DNA of 64,000 nt from Rallus limicola (taxonomy: Eukaryota > Chordata > Aves > Gruiformes > Rallidae): positions 63,141,439 to 63,205,438 of the forward strand of contig JAKCOZ010000003.1 of NCBI GenBank assembly GCA_022605955.1, given 5' to 3'. A model generated the notes under the pieces. It saw only the letters and a program-made list of their open reading frames with translations. It was not told the DNA's origin and made no database searches. Of the stretch, positions 10,578 through 23,265 are shown piece after piece (within the stretch, counting starts at the first letter, position 1; each line of letters begins with the position of its first letter). A program made the translations under genes and the position numbers.

Positions 10578-11955
10578 ATCCCCACACAAAAGGGAACAAC
10601 ATGCAAATTCTCTCAATATATTTTTAAATACGAGCATTTTTCAGCTGTTTGCTCTTTTGTAAAATTTATTAGGCCCCCTCCTGGGAACTGGAAGGCAGCA
10701 AAGGCAGTGCGCATGGATGAGCTTGCTTCCAGGGGCTCCTACTGTTCTTGCCACTTGGCCCCAGATTCTGGGGGGGGGGATGATCTGTTTTTCTTCTCCT
10801 ATTCCTTTAACCTCTGCTTAACTTTTGTTTCCCTTTTGCCTACTTGCTCACATGGTGAGCTGCTGTCTTCCTGCCTGCCTGCCTTGGGAGGGCAGCAGGG
10901 AAGGAGGATGCTTTCTTGTAAGGGGCAGAAGTCTGTAAAGGCACCATCCTCTGTTTTCCTTGGGAACTAGAGATGTTCCATGTCCTGCTTCCAAAGAAAA
11001 TGTGTTCTCCCAACTAGGTGCAACCCAGAGAGGTTTTTTCAGGTCAGCTGGACCTGGAAAGGCAGTGGGGTGTTAGCCCTGGCTGCAAAGGACAAAGCCC
11101 TGCTCGTCTAACGCCAGCTCTGAAGAAACAATGGGAAAGGCAGGCCACCTTCCCTGGGAACAAATCTATCACAAGGTGATTGACAAGTCTCAGAAAGGTG
11201 GCCTGAGTGGAAGGCTGGGAAATCTCGAGTGCTAGAAATTACATGAAGACGACAAGATGACTCACTGCTTCCCATACTGCAGACAGGAGAGGACATCCAG
11301 CAAAAATATCACACAAGTCTAAAATAAAAGATGCCTCAGGGCACACAATCCTGTTAGAGAATTCATTGTGACAGTGAACAATTAAACTGCAAACAGGTTA
11401 AAAACAAGTAGACTAATTCGGGTCCACTGCTGGCCACAGGACACAGTGGTTTGGTTGATACCACTGTTATGAGAAGTCTGAAGCCTCCAGCTGTCAGAAG
11501 CTGGGAGAGATATGTGGGGGGTGGGTACATGTGTCACAGTTCTTGCAGTCATTTCCTAGGGTCTCTGTTGTTATTGGATAGAAAAAGGACATAGAGACTA
11601 TATGGACTGGAAATTTATGGGGTTTTCATGTGCTAATATTCAATAGATTAAGCAATGGGTAGTTGACAGATCTTGGACAGAAAATATGGACAGGAAATCT
11701 GTTTAATGAGCACATTTCTATGGCATTCCTGAGAAGGTAGTCGTAGCTTAGATACAGTTTAATGTTTCCATCAATGGTCTGGAAATAAATAAAAACAGTG
11801 CTGCTGGCTAGAAGGTACAGATAACCTGAAGTGTGTGGAAAGGGCTCTGGGTCCAGCAGTAGCTGAGGCAGATAGGAGCATACATTTTCACAGCATCAAA
11901 CTGGGAGACAGAATAGGAACCAGAAAGATAGGTTGAAGGTATGAAGCAGTGAAGA
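10578..11955. other. Noncoding stretch
   Basis: No gene or repeat recognised beyond an AT-rich patch at 10600-10670 and a run of G at 10770-10778. Confidence 0.4.
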
Positions 11956-11956
11956 G

Positions 11957-12620
11957 CAGAATCACAGAGCAGCTGATGTTGGAAGGCATCACTGAAGTCA
12001 GTCTACTCCAACCTTCCTGCTCAGAATAACATCAACCAGAGCGGGTTGCTTAGCACCATGCCCACTTGGATTTTGGCTATTTCCGATGGTGGAGACTCCA
12101 TGACCTCTCTGGGCTACTAGTTGCAGTCTTTTATCACCCTCACAGAAGAAAAGCTTTTTCTTACATTTAAATGCTATTTCTCATATTTCAGTTTGTGCCT
12201 CTTCTCCTTTCACTGACACCACTGAGAAGATCCTGGATCTGTCTCCTTTACCATCAGTAAGTTTTACTTGACCCTTCCCCTCAACACACTGGATAGTCAC
12301 AGCTCTCAGTCTTTCCTCACACGTCAGATATTCCAGTTCATTCGGTGTCTGTGTGATCCTTTCCTGGACTTGCTCCAGTATGTCTTGTTCTGTCTTGTAG
12401 TGGGGGGCCCAGAGCTGGACATAACAGTCCGAAAGTGTCTCACCAGTGCTCACTACCTCGCTCCACCTTCTGGCGATGATCAGCCTAATGCAGCCCAGGA
12501 GGCTGATGGCCTCATATCTGACAGGTGCACCCTTGCTGGCTCATGATAAACCTGGTGCCCACCAGCACCCTCGGGTCCTTCTCTTCAGAACTACTTACCA
12601 GCAGGCCAGCTCCCAGTGTG
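11957..12620 (-). mobile_element. Old CR1 LINE 3' half
   Basis: Minus strand. The 3' terminus is at the low coordinate ('cagaatcacagagcagctgatgttggaaggcatc' on plus). Upstream, a degraded ORF2 carboxy-terminus is visible on the minus strand between 12453 and 12181. It reads LWAPHYKTEQDILEQVQE, then ELEYLTCEERLRA, which parallels the CR1 pattern LWAPQYK...LLERVQRR...LEHLSYEERLR. The upstream limit is fuzzy, with CR1-like text to about 12600 ('cagcccaggaggctgatggc'). High divergence makes this an old subfamily. Confidence 0.8.
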
Positions 12621-14035
12621 CTGTGGTGTGTGGCCATCCTTCTGGAAGGCAGTAACTCTGAAGAAGATTGAGACGTTCTAAAGAAAGGTCCTTCATCTGG
12701 GCCCGTATTCTCAGTATGGTGGTGGGACCAACTAATGATACCTTGAAGGAGACCGGTGAAAGGACAGGACTAATTTTAGCTCGCTGTAAATCACAAAGGA
12801 ACAGATAACAAAAGCCCTTCTCTAGTTCAGGGACGTGTGCTTTGTCCGGGACAATGAGAAAATGGAGAGGATGCAGAAGCCCACACAAATCTGGGCTGAA
12901 GAAAATGCTTCCAAGAGAGCAATTTGTTCAGCTCATCAACAAGCTCAAGTGGCAGCTTGCTGCCTGTATGCACCTGCTATAAAAGGACTCTTTAATCTAA
13001 AAGAGAAAGAAAGGCACAAGACAGACCAGTGCCTGCAAGCTGAACACAAATAGACGTGCGCAGGAATCCAGGCGTCTGTTTTGTTGGTAATTATCTCTGG
13101 GAACAAATTGGCAAAGATCTTGGTAGAGATTTAATCTCCTGATGCCTTTGAACCAAGACTGCAACTGTTGTTGAACCCAACTTGTCAGGTGACTCGCTGT
13201 GGTGGTGTGCCCTGAGATGTCCAAGATTGCAGGCCATGCTCTTCTTGCTGTTGTCTTTGGTGCTGAGTAGAGTGGTCCCTGAAGCGGTCGTTGAGCGCAG
13301 CACATGGTGTACAGCACTTCCCTGCTCTCCACACAGCTAATAGGCTGCGGGTAGCTTCTCTTGCTGCATTTTTTTAGCCTGTACAGGGTAGGACTTTGGG
13401 TAGGTCAGAGAGTGGAGTGTCAGGGATTGGTGAAGAGGGTGGATGTTGCAGGTGTTGCTTGGGAATTGAGGAGGTGCTTTCATTTACAGGAAAACAAGAA
13501 CCCTACAGAGGTCTTCTAGAGCACCAGAAGGCAGCTGGCTGGCTGTAGTTGTGTCCCAGGAAAAGGAGAGACAAGTAGCAGAAGTCTGTCATTATCTTTA
13601 GGCATTGATTGTGCTGCTGAACTTAAAAGGAAGAATCTTTGGAGTCATCACATGGTATAAAGGTCACCTTGATGGATTTCTCAACTTTATCATGCTTCCT
13701 TACTTGTTTTTTGCCTTGGGATCTCAGTTATTGCTCACAATACCAATATCCACAGCTAGTAGCAGGTGTCCTCTGCAAGGAGGATCATTCACACAATGAA
13801 GATGAGACCCCCAGATTTTCAGCCAAGGGCCTCTTTAAGACATCAAGGGCTGCTACCCGTTGGTGCTGCTGTGGCTTCCTGCAAATGAAGCAGAAATAGA
13901 GCTGCAGGTCTAGGATGGGAAGAAATCTATAGGCACAAATGTCTTCCTTTTTCTCTGCTTTTACTCATCACCCACAACAGCTTCTATTTCTAACCCTGTG
14001 TTTAAAAAAAAAAAACAAACCACAAAACAAACCCC
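12621..14035. other. Noncoding stretch
   Basis: No exon recognised. A 97-codon minus-strand frame (12888-12595) adjoins the CR1 5' edge but matches nothing that I know. A short A-rich tract lies at 14001-14030. Confidence 0.4.
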
Positions 14036-14039
14036 TGAA

Positions 14040-14360
14040 AGTCAATATTTATTTTTCAGGCTCCCTCTCCCCTGCTGTTCGTCTCTGAATTTAATGCTTT
14101 TGAAAGGTGAATGATTGACGATTTACTGAAAACGAAGTTAAAATATAAATAATTCCACGATTCGGCTGCTGTATTAAGCAGGCATATGAGAAAAGCCCAG
14201 AAGACCAAGGTTGGCTTTTATTATTAACAAGGAAAAAAAATTAAATTTAAATAAATGTAATATTTATTAAAATTTCCTTTCACGCTGTTACCTGAGGTTC
14301 ATAAAACTTTTGAGCTGTGTCAGTTTTGCACTCCCCAGTACATTGAACTCCAGGGAAAAC
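14040..14360. promoter_or_regulatory. Candidate conserved noncoding element
   Basis: AT-rich, non-repetitive sequence that retains CpGs in motifs such as 'gattgacgattt', 'aaaacgaag' and 'ccacgattcgg'. It has stacked AT-rich homeodomain-like cores ('attaagc', 'tttattattaac', 'taatatttattaaaa'). This texture is typical of vertebrate developmental enhancers. Conservation cannot be measured here, so the call is inference. Confidence 0.3.
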
Positions 14361-15477
14361 TATAAGCAAATTCTTAAGATCAATGCAAACTACTTCTCCA
14401 TTACTCAAAAAAGGGAATTTTAACTATTTTTGAAGGCCCCAGGACTCCACTAATCCAGATATAAAGACTTTTTTCACCTTCAAACTTCACAGTTCCAACT
14501 CCCCTTTCACCTTCTCTCCTCCCATTGCCACCCCAACACACACAGCCCTTTGCACACTGAGGAAACTGAATATATGTCCTTCAGCTCATTTTCCACCTTT
14601 CCCATGGCCAATTACTGGTTGGAATTTGCTGAAAGGTGGAGAGAGCTGCGGTAGGGTTGGTCCTGTGCCCAGCCTGTCCCCATGGAACTGCCAGTGCCAA
14701 GGGGAGATGTAAGGCCCTGCTAGGTGAGAATGGTGAGAAGAGAAACCTATTTTCCAGGATGAAGACACTGCAGTGACAAAGCTAAATCATATGCTGTAAG
14801 CAGAGCGGAGGAAAAGGGTCTGGGGATGAATCATTCAGAGATCAAGGCTCTCTTGCATCCAGCTGGGATCCAGAATTGGATTTTAAAGACGGTGGCAAGA
14901 TCCTGTAGGTCTCACTTGGGTGTTTTTAATGATAGCAACACACTAAGAAAGCAGACCTGTATGAAGAAGTTTTGTCTGGAACACAGTTCCAGATGAGCAC
15001 TGGGCTTCAAATGTCTTCCTACCTATGTCATCCAAACACACTCATGCTTCTAGACCTTGATGGAGCATGGATGAGCTATTACTTAAAATGGAAGAAATCT
15101 GGGAGAGGAAGAGCAGTTTTAACAGCAGATACTCAGTTTTAAGGGCACAGGGCTAGAGGCTTAGACCTGTCCTCAGGTCCAAATTTGCTTTCACACCAGC
15201 TGTGTGGACACATAGTCCAAGAGTAACTGTCACCGAAGGAAACCTGAGGACTACATGGGAAGGGAACTTACAGTTGCAACACCTTTAGCATGCCCTCAGC
15301 TGTGCCCGGGGGTGTGGGTGGCCTGGGTGTGCTGTGCTTGGTCATGAAACAGTCTGGGAAGGTCTTGACCATTGCTTTCCATTATGGCAGAGGAGACCTG
15401 CCAGTTACCTAAGCTCAGGCCATCTGTAGGGCACTGTGGTGGCCACAGGACCAGGCTTAGGCATCTCTCTGGTGATA

Positions 15478-15781
15478 ACAGGCTTTTTACAAGTGCATGG
15501 GGTGGTAGAACAAAGGGTAATGGGTTTAAACTAAAAGTGGAGAGATTTAGATTAGGCATTAGGAAGAAATTCTTCATTCTGAGGGTGATGAGGCCCTGGC
15601 ACAGGCTGCCCAGAGAAGCTGTGGCTGCCCCCTCCCTGGCAGGGTTCAAGGACAGGCTAGATGGGGCTTTGGGCAGCTTGGTCTGGTGGAGGGTGTCCCT
15701 GCTTATGGCAGGGGGGTGGGACTAGATGTTCTTTGAGGTTCCTTCCAACCCAAACCACTCTGTGATTCTGTGATTCCATGA
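15478..15781 (+). mobile_element. CR1 LINE 3' end
   Basis: Sense-strand CR1, 5'-truncated near 'taacaggctttttacaagtg'. It continues with 'ggtaatgggtttaaacta', 'ttagattaggcattaggaag', 'ggcacaggctgcccagagaa', 'ccctccctggcagggttcaa', 'tagatggggctttgggcagc' and 'ccttccaacccaaaccactc'. The tail has two imperfect octamers (attctgtg attccatg). It appears younger than the copies at 0.1 and 12 kb and is the same subfamily as 9376-9902. Confidence 0.93.
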
Positions 15782-16990
15782 ACAGCATGAAGCTCAAGCA
15801 CTTGTTTGTCTGGGTTCAGCACCCTGACTGCAACCTTCAAATACAATCTGGTGTGCAGCTCTGGTTTGACTGGGAAGGAAAGAAAACTGCATGGAGGAGG
15901 CAGTCATCACAACAGAGTCTGCAGAAGTATCAAAACCAAACTCTCTGCCTCAGAGGAGTTCACCTATGTGTAAAGGATCTTCATCCCTACATTAAAATGT
16001 TGATACTGCCCAGATGTTGAAGGAGATTTCATGCACAGAGATAAGTTTTCCTCCTGGTGAAGTCACTGGGTGTGGAGAATACTAGTAGGTTTGGACTTCG
16101 CAAGAGTGGGTTCAGAAGAAAAAGAACAGAGCTGTATGAGAATGTGCTTTGATGTTATAAACGTGCCTTGTGGAGGCGTTAGAAAAAAAAGAAAAAGGAA
16201 GAAAAAGAAGGATGTTGAAAAGGATGATAAAGCAAGAAAAAGATGCATGGGATTTGGAAGCATTTGAAGAAACCTTTTTTCTAAAGCTGTGCTAGGCCTG
16301 TCCAGTCGAATCTCCCCTGCTGTGAAGAATTTTCATGTTACTTTGCAGATAAACTTGTTGAGAGCACACTGGCTGCCTCCATGGTGACAGAACGGCGTCT
16401 CGACGGAAACAGCCCTGCATCATCATTTCTCCTTCAGTTCCAGGCAGTGTCTGTCACTGCAGAGCTGGGCTGTGAGCTGCAAATTAGTCGTGTGTTCAGG
16501 CTGGCCTGGGTAAGCTAAGCAAAGCTGCCTTTTGTTCGTTTCAGGCTGACTTTCTCAGGGTGTCCTTTGGTCTTGGTTGGGCAGAGTATCACTTGTTCAT
16601 GAAGGACTTCTTGCTTAGGTCTTGGTTCCAGAAGAATCTCTTTCACTGCAGTTTTCTGTCTCAGGTGGCTCGTGGAAGGATAGAGGGTAAGGGAGGAAGA
16701 GGTGAGGCTGATGGAGGATATAAGACAACCTAGGTCTGGAAGCAGCCATACAGGATGCATGGACTAATTGTCAGGTAGACAGGGTCTGACTTCTTAAAGA
16801 TATAAGGGTTAATGTAACCGTACTGCATGTGATGGTCTGCGGCTTGATGCCTCTCTCATTTTAATGTTTAACCCCCTTGAAGAGGTTATAGCTGAAGGAG
16901 AAAGAACTTTGTAAGTTACTAAGCTCCTGCACGTTTTGTGAAGGTAGGCATCTGTGTGAAGGGTGTTCCCAAGTATTATCCTCTCTGCCT
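15782..16990. other. Noncoding stretch with a possible conserved island at 16320-16510
   Basis: Mostly unremarkable. A purine-rich patch lies at 16185-16225. From 16320 to 16510 the sequence is non-repetitive and keeps CpGs ('gaacggcgtctcgacgg'), then 'gcaaattagtcgtg' follows, so it is a weak enhancer candidate. No coding frame with recognisable content. Confidence 0.35.
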
Positions 16991-17009
16991 CCTGTTCGTG
17001 GATAGTACA

Positions 17010-17055
17010 CATATGCACGCACACACGTGCACACACACACACACACACACACACG
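17010..17055. repeat. (CA)n microsatellite
   Basis: A CA/CG-interrupted lead-in followed by about 12 uninterrupted AC dinucleotides (17030-17054). Likely length-polymorphic. Confidence 0.97.
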
Positions 17056-18319
17056 CAATCTTATTTTGGATAGTTCAGGTGAAAATGAGATGGAGACACA
17101 GAACTGGGGAAAATGAAACAAAGGAGGGAGGAACGTATAATTGCAGCAGGAGTTGATCCAAGTGAGGAAAATATTTTAGATACCAGAGGAGTGGGAAAAA
17201 TATTTTCCTTGGAAAAGCACTGAGCTTTTTCTGCTAGTTCTCAGCTCACACAGAGATACATCCACCTTCTCCTAATAACATTAGCAATCATGGCAGTTCT
17301 CTGTGGCCTTGCGTTGTAGGGGATAAGGGTGCTTGGCTTTACCAAGGAGCAATGCAAGTAAACTGGATGTGTGCCTGGGAGAAGGAGGCAGCTCACATCT
17401 CCCCTGTCTGCCCACTCTGCAAATCCAGTCACTGATACCACAGCTCCAAGATCTTTCAGTTCCTGCTCCGTCCTCATATACATCCTTCTGAACATCACTG
17501 CCACTGCATTACCTTGAAAGGTCACAGACGTTTTCTCAGTTCGATCTTTTCTGGAGATCCCACTGAAGACTATGCCAGACATCTTTGATATTACCTGCAT
17601 GGAGTCAGCCAAGGGAATTTTCCATTTCTTATTTAATAAAACAATATTTACCTTTTTTTGTTTTCTTTTCTTTGTTGGTATTTTGAAGCTTGTTTATGTT
17701 GTTCAGTTTAAAACAGGAAAAATCCTACAAAAATATTCTACCTGACAGAAATTTTTAACCTTTTTCTTCCTTTGGACTGGAAAAGAGTGAATAGGTTTCA
17801 GTTGCCACCTGTGAAACATTGTTTATGCAAAGAAGAACTCATCTTCATCTAATGAATGTCATGTGCCTAAAGAAAGGGCACCACAGGTTGGATAAGCTCT
17901 TGTGTGATTTTGAGGATGTTGGTTTTGAAGTTGTGAGCTCAATTCTTCCTTTGGACTTCAAGCTTTGCATTTCTTTAAATCAGTACCCTGAAAAGGGGGA
18001 AGGGTGAGGGAAAGGGGAAGAGGAAGGGGAAGAAGAGAGGAAAGGAGGAGAGAAGAAGAAAGTTAGGAGAAAAATCCAAAGCCAGTCTCATGATTCCTCC
18101 AGCTTTTTGACTTTTAAGGGATCAAGTCTTCCAATTCTTGCAGGATAGTCCCTGAAGCCATGTTAAGTCACCCTTGTAATTACTGTCTTTAAAAAGAAAA
18201 TTTGGAGTGCTTTAAAAGCAGATTCCCTTGTATTAAGAGACAGTACAGGTATGAAGCAGTGTGCTCCAGTGAGCTGGAGTTAACTCTCCATTTTTCCACC
18301 TCCGTGCCCCTGGTACCAA
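17056..18319. other. Noncoding stretch
   Basis: No gene recognised. Short purine-rich simple sequence at 17990-18065 (AGGGGAAG-like). Confidence 0.4.
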
Positions 18320-18615
18320 TCTCTGGTAATTTTGCTTTAGCAGCTTGGTTGCGGAGCGTTAACTTCTGCTCCGTGCGGCGGGGACGGGCTGTGTCACCGA
18401 GGACCATTGCGCTGGGCTCCCGCGTGGAGATGGGCCGTGCTGGGAGGGACTGCAGCTCTCCCCACGTGTCACACGGAAGCATTTCAGGCAAAGCCTTTAT
18501 GATAAATCAGGGAACGTGGCCAGCCAGAAACAGCCAGAGAGCTGTTTTATTAATCTGCGGGTGGATAACAATAAAAATGATGAAAGATCTAATCAGCTAC
18601 ATTATTAGCTAGAGG
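18320..18615. promoter_or_regulatory. CpG-enriched candidate regulatory element
   Basis: This segment has locally dense CpGs ('tgcggagcg', 'gtgcggcggggacggg', 'caccgagg', 'cccgcgtgg', 'cacgtgtcac') next to AT-rich motifs ('tttattaatctgcggg', 'taatcagctacattattagc'). The surroundings are CpG-poor. That mix suggests a conserved or unmethylated regulatory segment rather than a promoter of a visible gene. No transcript start can be assigned. Confidence 0.35.
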
Positions 18616-19860
18616 TTGGTTGGGGCCAGGAGGGAAAAGGGGTGTGTGGGTGATGTGGGTGCTGGGGAGTGTTCAAAGACAGGGAGAGAGAAGAGCATTG
18701 TCCGCAAGCGCTGTCAGCCAGTAAAACTGAGGATTGAAAATACTGCTGGAGGTGATGCCTTCAAAATTCCAGCCTTCAGCACCCCTTTCTCATCTGACAT
18801 TTCCTTTGGCAGCAAGTTTAATCTGGAGCACCCATATTTTCAGTGGCCAGGTTGCCCATGGGTGCCTGACCATCCCTGTCTCGGCTTTGCCTTTCTCCAG
18901 TCCCAAGCATCTCCTGAGGCAAGGCTATGCCAGGACAGCAACAAGATGTTCCTCTCTGTGCAGAAGGTGGTGACTCCTGCCCTTACTTCTGCATCAGAGT
19001 GGTCTTCTTACGTCAGAGTGGTCCCACAGAATGTTTATCAATACGGTGATAGGCACTTTATATATATGCATAAAAGGAGGTGAGATGCCTCCTTTTTGGA
19101 CTGCACTGAGGGGTGAGATGCTGTATACCCAACTTTTCTATCTTACCTAGGAAACTTTGCTGACAGAAATGAGGGGTGTGGGCGAATCTGGCCCCTTTGG
19201 CATTCAGTATTCACTGATGAGGGGGTTGCACGCACTGGATGGGATGCTTATGGTGAGAGATAAAGGATTCTGTGCATCCTCTGTGCTCTTTATCAATTTG
19301 AGTCCTATTCTCTTTCTTTTGGGTTGGTAAGGTAAGCAAACGTGGTAGAGGAGAGCACCGTTTAAGTACCTGGATATGGAGGAACTGGAAGGCTCCAAGT
19401 CTCCATTAAAGCTTTGGTTTGGCAACACCACAAAGTTCTGCAGTTAACACACCTGTATGCAAATGCATTATGGACAGCTAAAGAGCCCCTGTTCTTCGCT
19501 TCCTCTGTCATATTTTGCAATGCATATTATTTGCTTACAATTCAGGTCTGTCTCATAGTCTCTGTGGTAAGAGCATATTGAGGAAAGTCATCTCCTTTCC
19601 CAGCAATTTTCTCAGCTTCTCTTGATCATTAACATGCTGGAAATCACTTGAAAGAAACACTGCAATTTTTTAAAGGATTTTATTCATTTATTCATCAAGG
19701 TTAAGGACCCTGAAAAACTGCTGTCTACATCTTTTAGCACTTACTTCTTTCAAATCTCATATACATTATAGTCCTCAATCTGGAGTTCTCTTTTGCTATG
19801 AGCTTTTCTCTGCCTGTATCTTTTGTTGCAGTCTTAATGTACAATAAACCCCTTTAAAAT
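18616..19860. other. Noncoding stretch
   Basis: A 155-codon plus-strand frame (18616-19083) overlaps another open frame and matches no family that I know, so I treat it as chance. Nothing else is seen. Confidence 0.4.
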
Positions 19861-19989
19861 TAGTTATACTGCTACAGTTGTCAGGAGAACTCAAGTGATC
19901 TGATGAATTGAGTAAGCATTCCAGGCTGTGAAACAGACACAATGAAATTCTCTCCTTCAGCCTACTTGCCTCATTATTAAACCTCCAGT

Positions 19990-20019
19990 TTATAGTGTGC
20001 AGAAAGTCGCACACTATAA
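19990..20019. repeat. Perfect 11-bp inverted repeat (hairpin)
   Basis: TTATAGTGTGC (19990-20000), an 8-nt spacer, then GCACACTATAA (20009-20019) form a perfect palindrome. It lies in a CpG-retaining, non-repetitive stretch (about 19860-20150: 'cccgtttctcgcgtgctc', 'ccaacacgtgggc') that could be a conserved noncoding element. Confidence 0.9.
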
Positions 20020-20150
20020 TTGAGGTTGAATTGCCATTCTCATTATAAATCCCCGTTTCTCGCGTGCTCATAACTTCAACCAACACGTGGGCTGAAACTG
20101 TGTGCGCTCACTTTTAGCCCGTAGTAGGATATTTAACTCCATGATCTATG

Positions 20151-22900
20151 GGCTTTAGCTCTGCTGCTGTGCTCTGCTGCCCCATATATTTCACTGTAAC
20201 TGGAGCTTTTGGTGAGGTTAAAATACAAAAGCTGAGTATTAGCAGGTCTGCCTAGCCTAGGCATCAGGTGTGCATGTGTATTTTAGTTAGCTCGTGGAGC
20301 CATTGCACTTGCAGAGGCATTGATATGCACTAGCCAGCCATCTGAGAGGGTTTTTTTCAAGATCATGACTACCAGCTTGAGAAATAAAAATCCCTCTGAA
20401 GCCATGAAAAACACCTGTCCCTCCAGAGTGACTTAGATGGGAAATGTAGGCATTTCCTTAATTCACCACCCTACATTTATATACAGGAAAGTCCCAGAAA
20501 AACCCTTCATCTGCACCAGTGAAGTCCATAAGTTGAGTCTGATTTTCTGTAGGAGATTTGAAACTGTTCACTGGATCTGCTTGGACCCAGAGCAGTTTCA
20601 TTAAGCCCTTGATGTCAAGGGGTAAGGACCTCCCTCTCTCTCTGTACTTGTACTGGCTCTCTTCTGCTTTACTGCCAATGCACAGAGGAAAGTGCTTGGA
20701 TGCTGATGTGCCCTGTATAGACCAAGTTGGTGCCAAATCCCCAGCACAAGTGTCAGTTCAGATGGACAGTTCAATGCTGCAGACAGGAGAAGCAGAAGTG
20801 AGCAGCCTTGTGGCTGCAGCACTCAAGAAACATGTGAAGGTTTGGGCTTTGGGGCTTGGTTCTGCTCTTTGCAATTGGTTTCATGTGAGCTGTCAGATGA
20901 GGCAGCTAGGTTTGCTGACTAGAGGTCTGCTGACCTAAATGTGGGTGTAGTCCTTGGGCTCAGACATAGGTGCTGGAAGTTAGATGGGATCATTTTCACC
21001 ATAACTGTGTGCTTTGAGTAATGCAGGCTATGGAGGCAACCAAAGCATCTACAGAGTATGCTGTGGATACCCACTCCCTGAACTATGCACTCTCTGCAGG
21101 CAGAGGACGTGTTGTCTGCTCTAGCTCCAGCACAGTGACTTCTCCTGAGGTGCTTTGTGAAGAGGAATTGAGAGCTGAGAGTCTGCAGAAACTCTGGCTG
21201 AGAGTTTGTGGAGAGGAGAAAGGTGTAAGGGATAAAGAAAACCTAGCACATATTTGCCAAGAAACCTGAGTCAAAAGGATTTATGTCAAGAGATCTATAT
21301 TTTTTGGCGGTTATGAGAGATGACATAAAAAGTAAGAAACACACATGCTCATATATTTATAATGGGAAGAAGGAAGGAATGGAGAGAGATTCATGTTAAA
21401 AAGAAATTGTCAAGTTGGGAAGTATGAAGCAGAGAAATAAATGACATCCTACAGCCAGACAAACCATGGACCAAGACCAGTCCTGTCTGCAGATGGCTGG
21501 TGTAGGAGAGTGTTTTTGATGCATACTGTCAGGGAGGTCATAGCTGTTCACTAAATCCCTCTCTCTGCCCTCACTGTCATGGTCCAACAGCTGCTCATGG
21601 AGTAGACAGCAGTTGTGATGGAAGGTGCTGCCATTTATCCCCAGCATTTTATTACCAACCCTTCATTCCTGCTGCAGAGAGAGAAACCTCTGCCTGTTTC
21701 TGGCAGTCTGGTGTCTTATTGCCTCTACCACCCTTGATGTGGGAGGGAGCCTGTGGCAGGGGCCGAGGATGCAGGAGCACGTGGCAGGACCTGAGGACTC
21801 CATGGCAGCATTTACAGAGATTGCCTGCCAGTGACCCAAATGGTCGTTCCCCTCCTCTGCTTTCTCACCCCTCTCCCCCACTTTTTTTGCTTTCCAAGTG
21901 GTACTTGTAGGAGTCAAAAGTGAAGTGATGGAGCCTGAAGGAAAAGGGAAAATCTGTGTCTCTGAAAACGTGAGAGAGACCCTCCTGCATACTTCTTTCC
22001 TTTCCTGATACTTGTCTCTGTTACCAGCTGAACTACTGTGACCAATTGCACTGAGAATTTTGCTCCACCAGTGCAGTGGAGATGAAGAAAGAGTGAAAGA
22101 GAGGAAAGAAAGGTGACTCATACACAGATAGCATGGGGGATTTTATTTGCTTTAACCTTTATTTTGGGTGACAAGGCTTAACATCTTCCTTAATGCCATT
22201 TGCTGAATTTCAGGTCTACGCATCAGAACCTGCCTTGAATATGGTGGTGTTTCACTGCACGGTACGTGCGTGTGTTTGTGAATGTGTCAGGCATCCTGGC
22301 ACGAAGGCAAAGCATTTTCTGGGGCTATTTTCTCTGACTGTAATGGCAGGAGGGGCTGGGCATGAGCTCTCATGCTGTCCTGTATCAGTAACCTTAATAA
22401 CTGCTTTCAAATCCTTTTCCTAAGAAGTACTTCTGGCAATCACTGTCCACCATGTGCCTGAACTGGACAGAGTTTTAAGAAGTAGGTTGGCTACAGTAAG
22501 GTAGCTCTGAGCCTTACTGACAGTTATCCCTAGGAACCCTGTGAAGAATTTCTGCAGCCACCAGAGCTTTTCTAAATTTCTAATGAAATTGAAAATCATG
22601 CCTCAAGCTCAGTCTGCTCTAGAGACAGTGTTTAATGAAGAGTCAACTCCAGCTAACACCAGGCCCAGCAAATGAATTTAGGTCATTTTGAGTAAGTCCA
22701 AGATCTCTTTTTAAACATTGTCACTAAGAAAATTCCGCTGCTCTCCAGTTTTGACCATCTGCAAGAAGGCTACACTCAAGTCAACTAAGGACACTGATTT
22801 TAAACTGGGTGGTTGTTCTAATTCCAGAGACTGTCAGGATGCTGAATTTATATATAAATATGTAGGAATGACCTGGATTCAGCTAGGGTAGTGATAATGG
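20151..22900. other. Noncoding stretch
   Basis: No exon or repeat family recognised. Open frames of up to 152 codons (minus strand, 22121-21663) overlap frames on the other strand and carry no recognisable domain. Confidence 0.4.
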
Positions 22901-22904
22901 CCAT

Positions 22905-23265
22905 GAGGAGCCAAAACAGGTAAATTGAGCTGGCCAAAGGTATCTTTCATATCATGTGATGTCATGCTCACCATAGAAGCAGCCTAGTTGGGAAGGGGCA
23001 GCTTGGTGAGGCTCCAGGAAGGCTGGAGTACGGGCTGAGTATCTGGTCATTGGGTTGGTAAATTTCCTGGTGCTATCACTTGTTGTGCAGATCCTAAGTC
23101 CTGTTGTTATTCTTTCCCTCTCCCTTTGCTGTCCCAGTAAACTGTGCTTAGCTCAACCCATATATTTTGCCTTTGTCTTCCCCTCTTCCCCTCTATCCCA
23201 CTGTGGGGAGAGGTGAGGAAGCAGCCACGTGGTTGTCAACTACTGTATGGGGCCAAACCATGACA
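22905..23265 (+). mobile_element. Solo LTR fragment of the same ERV family (LTR C), 5' end lost or diverged
   Basis: Begins within the LTR at a region equivalent to 'cagccaggacag...ctgac' ('gagccaaaacagg', 'ttgagctggccaaagg'). It continues with 'catatcatgtgatgtcatgc', 'ggtcattgggttggtaaatt', 'cccagtaaactgtgctta', 'gctcaacccatatatt' and 'ctatcccactgtggggagag'. It ends 'ggggccaaaccatgaca', corresponding to the family terminus GGTTAAACCACGACA. Same strand as LTRs A and B. No 5' target duplication could be located. Confidence 0.75.

Noticed and set aside
12595..12888. 97-codon minus-strand frame next to an old CR1
   Set aside because: I considered a continuation of CR1 ORF2 or a retrocopy, but the residues do not align with CR1 ORF2 or any protein I know.
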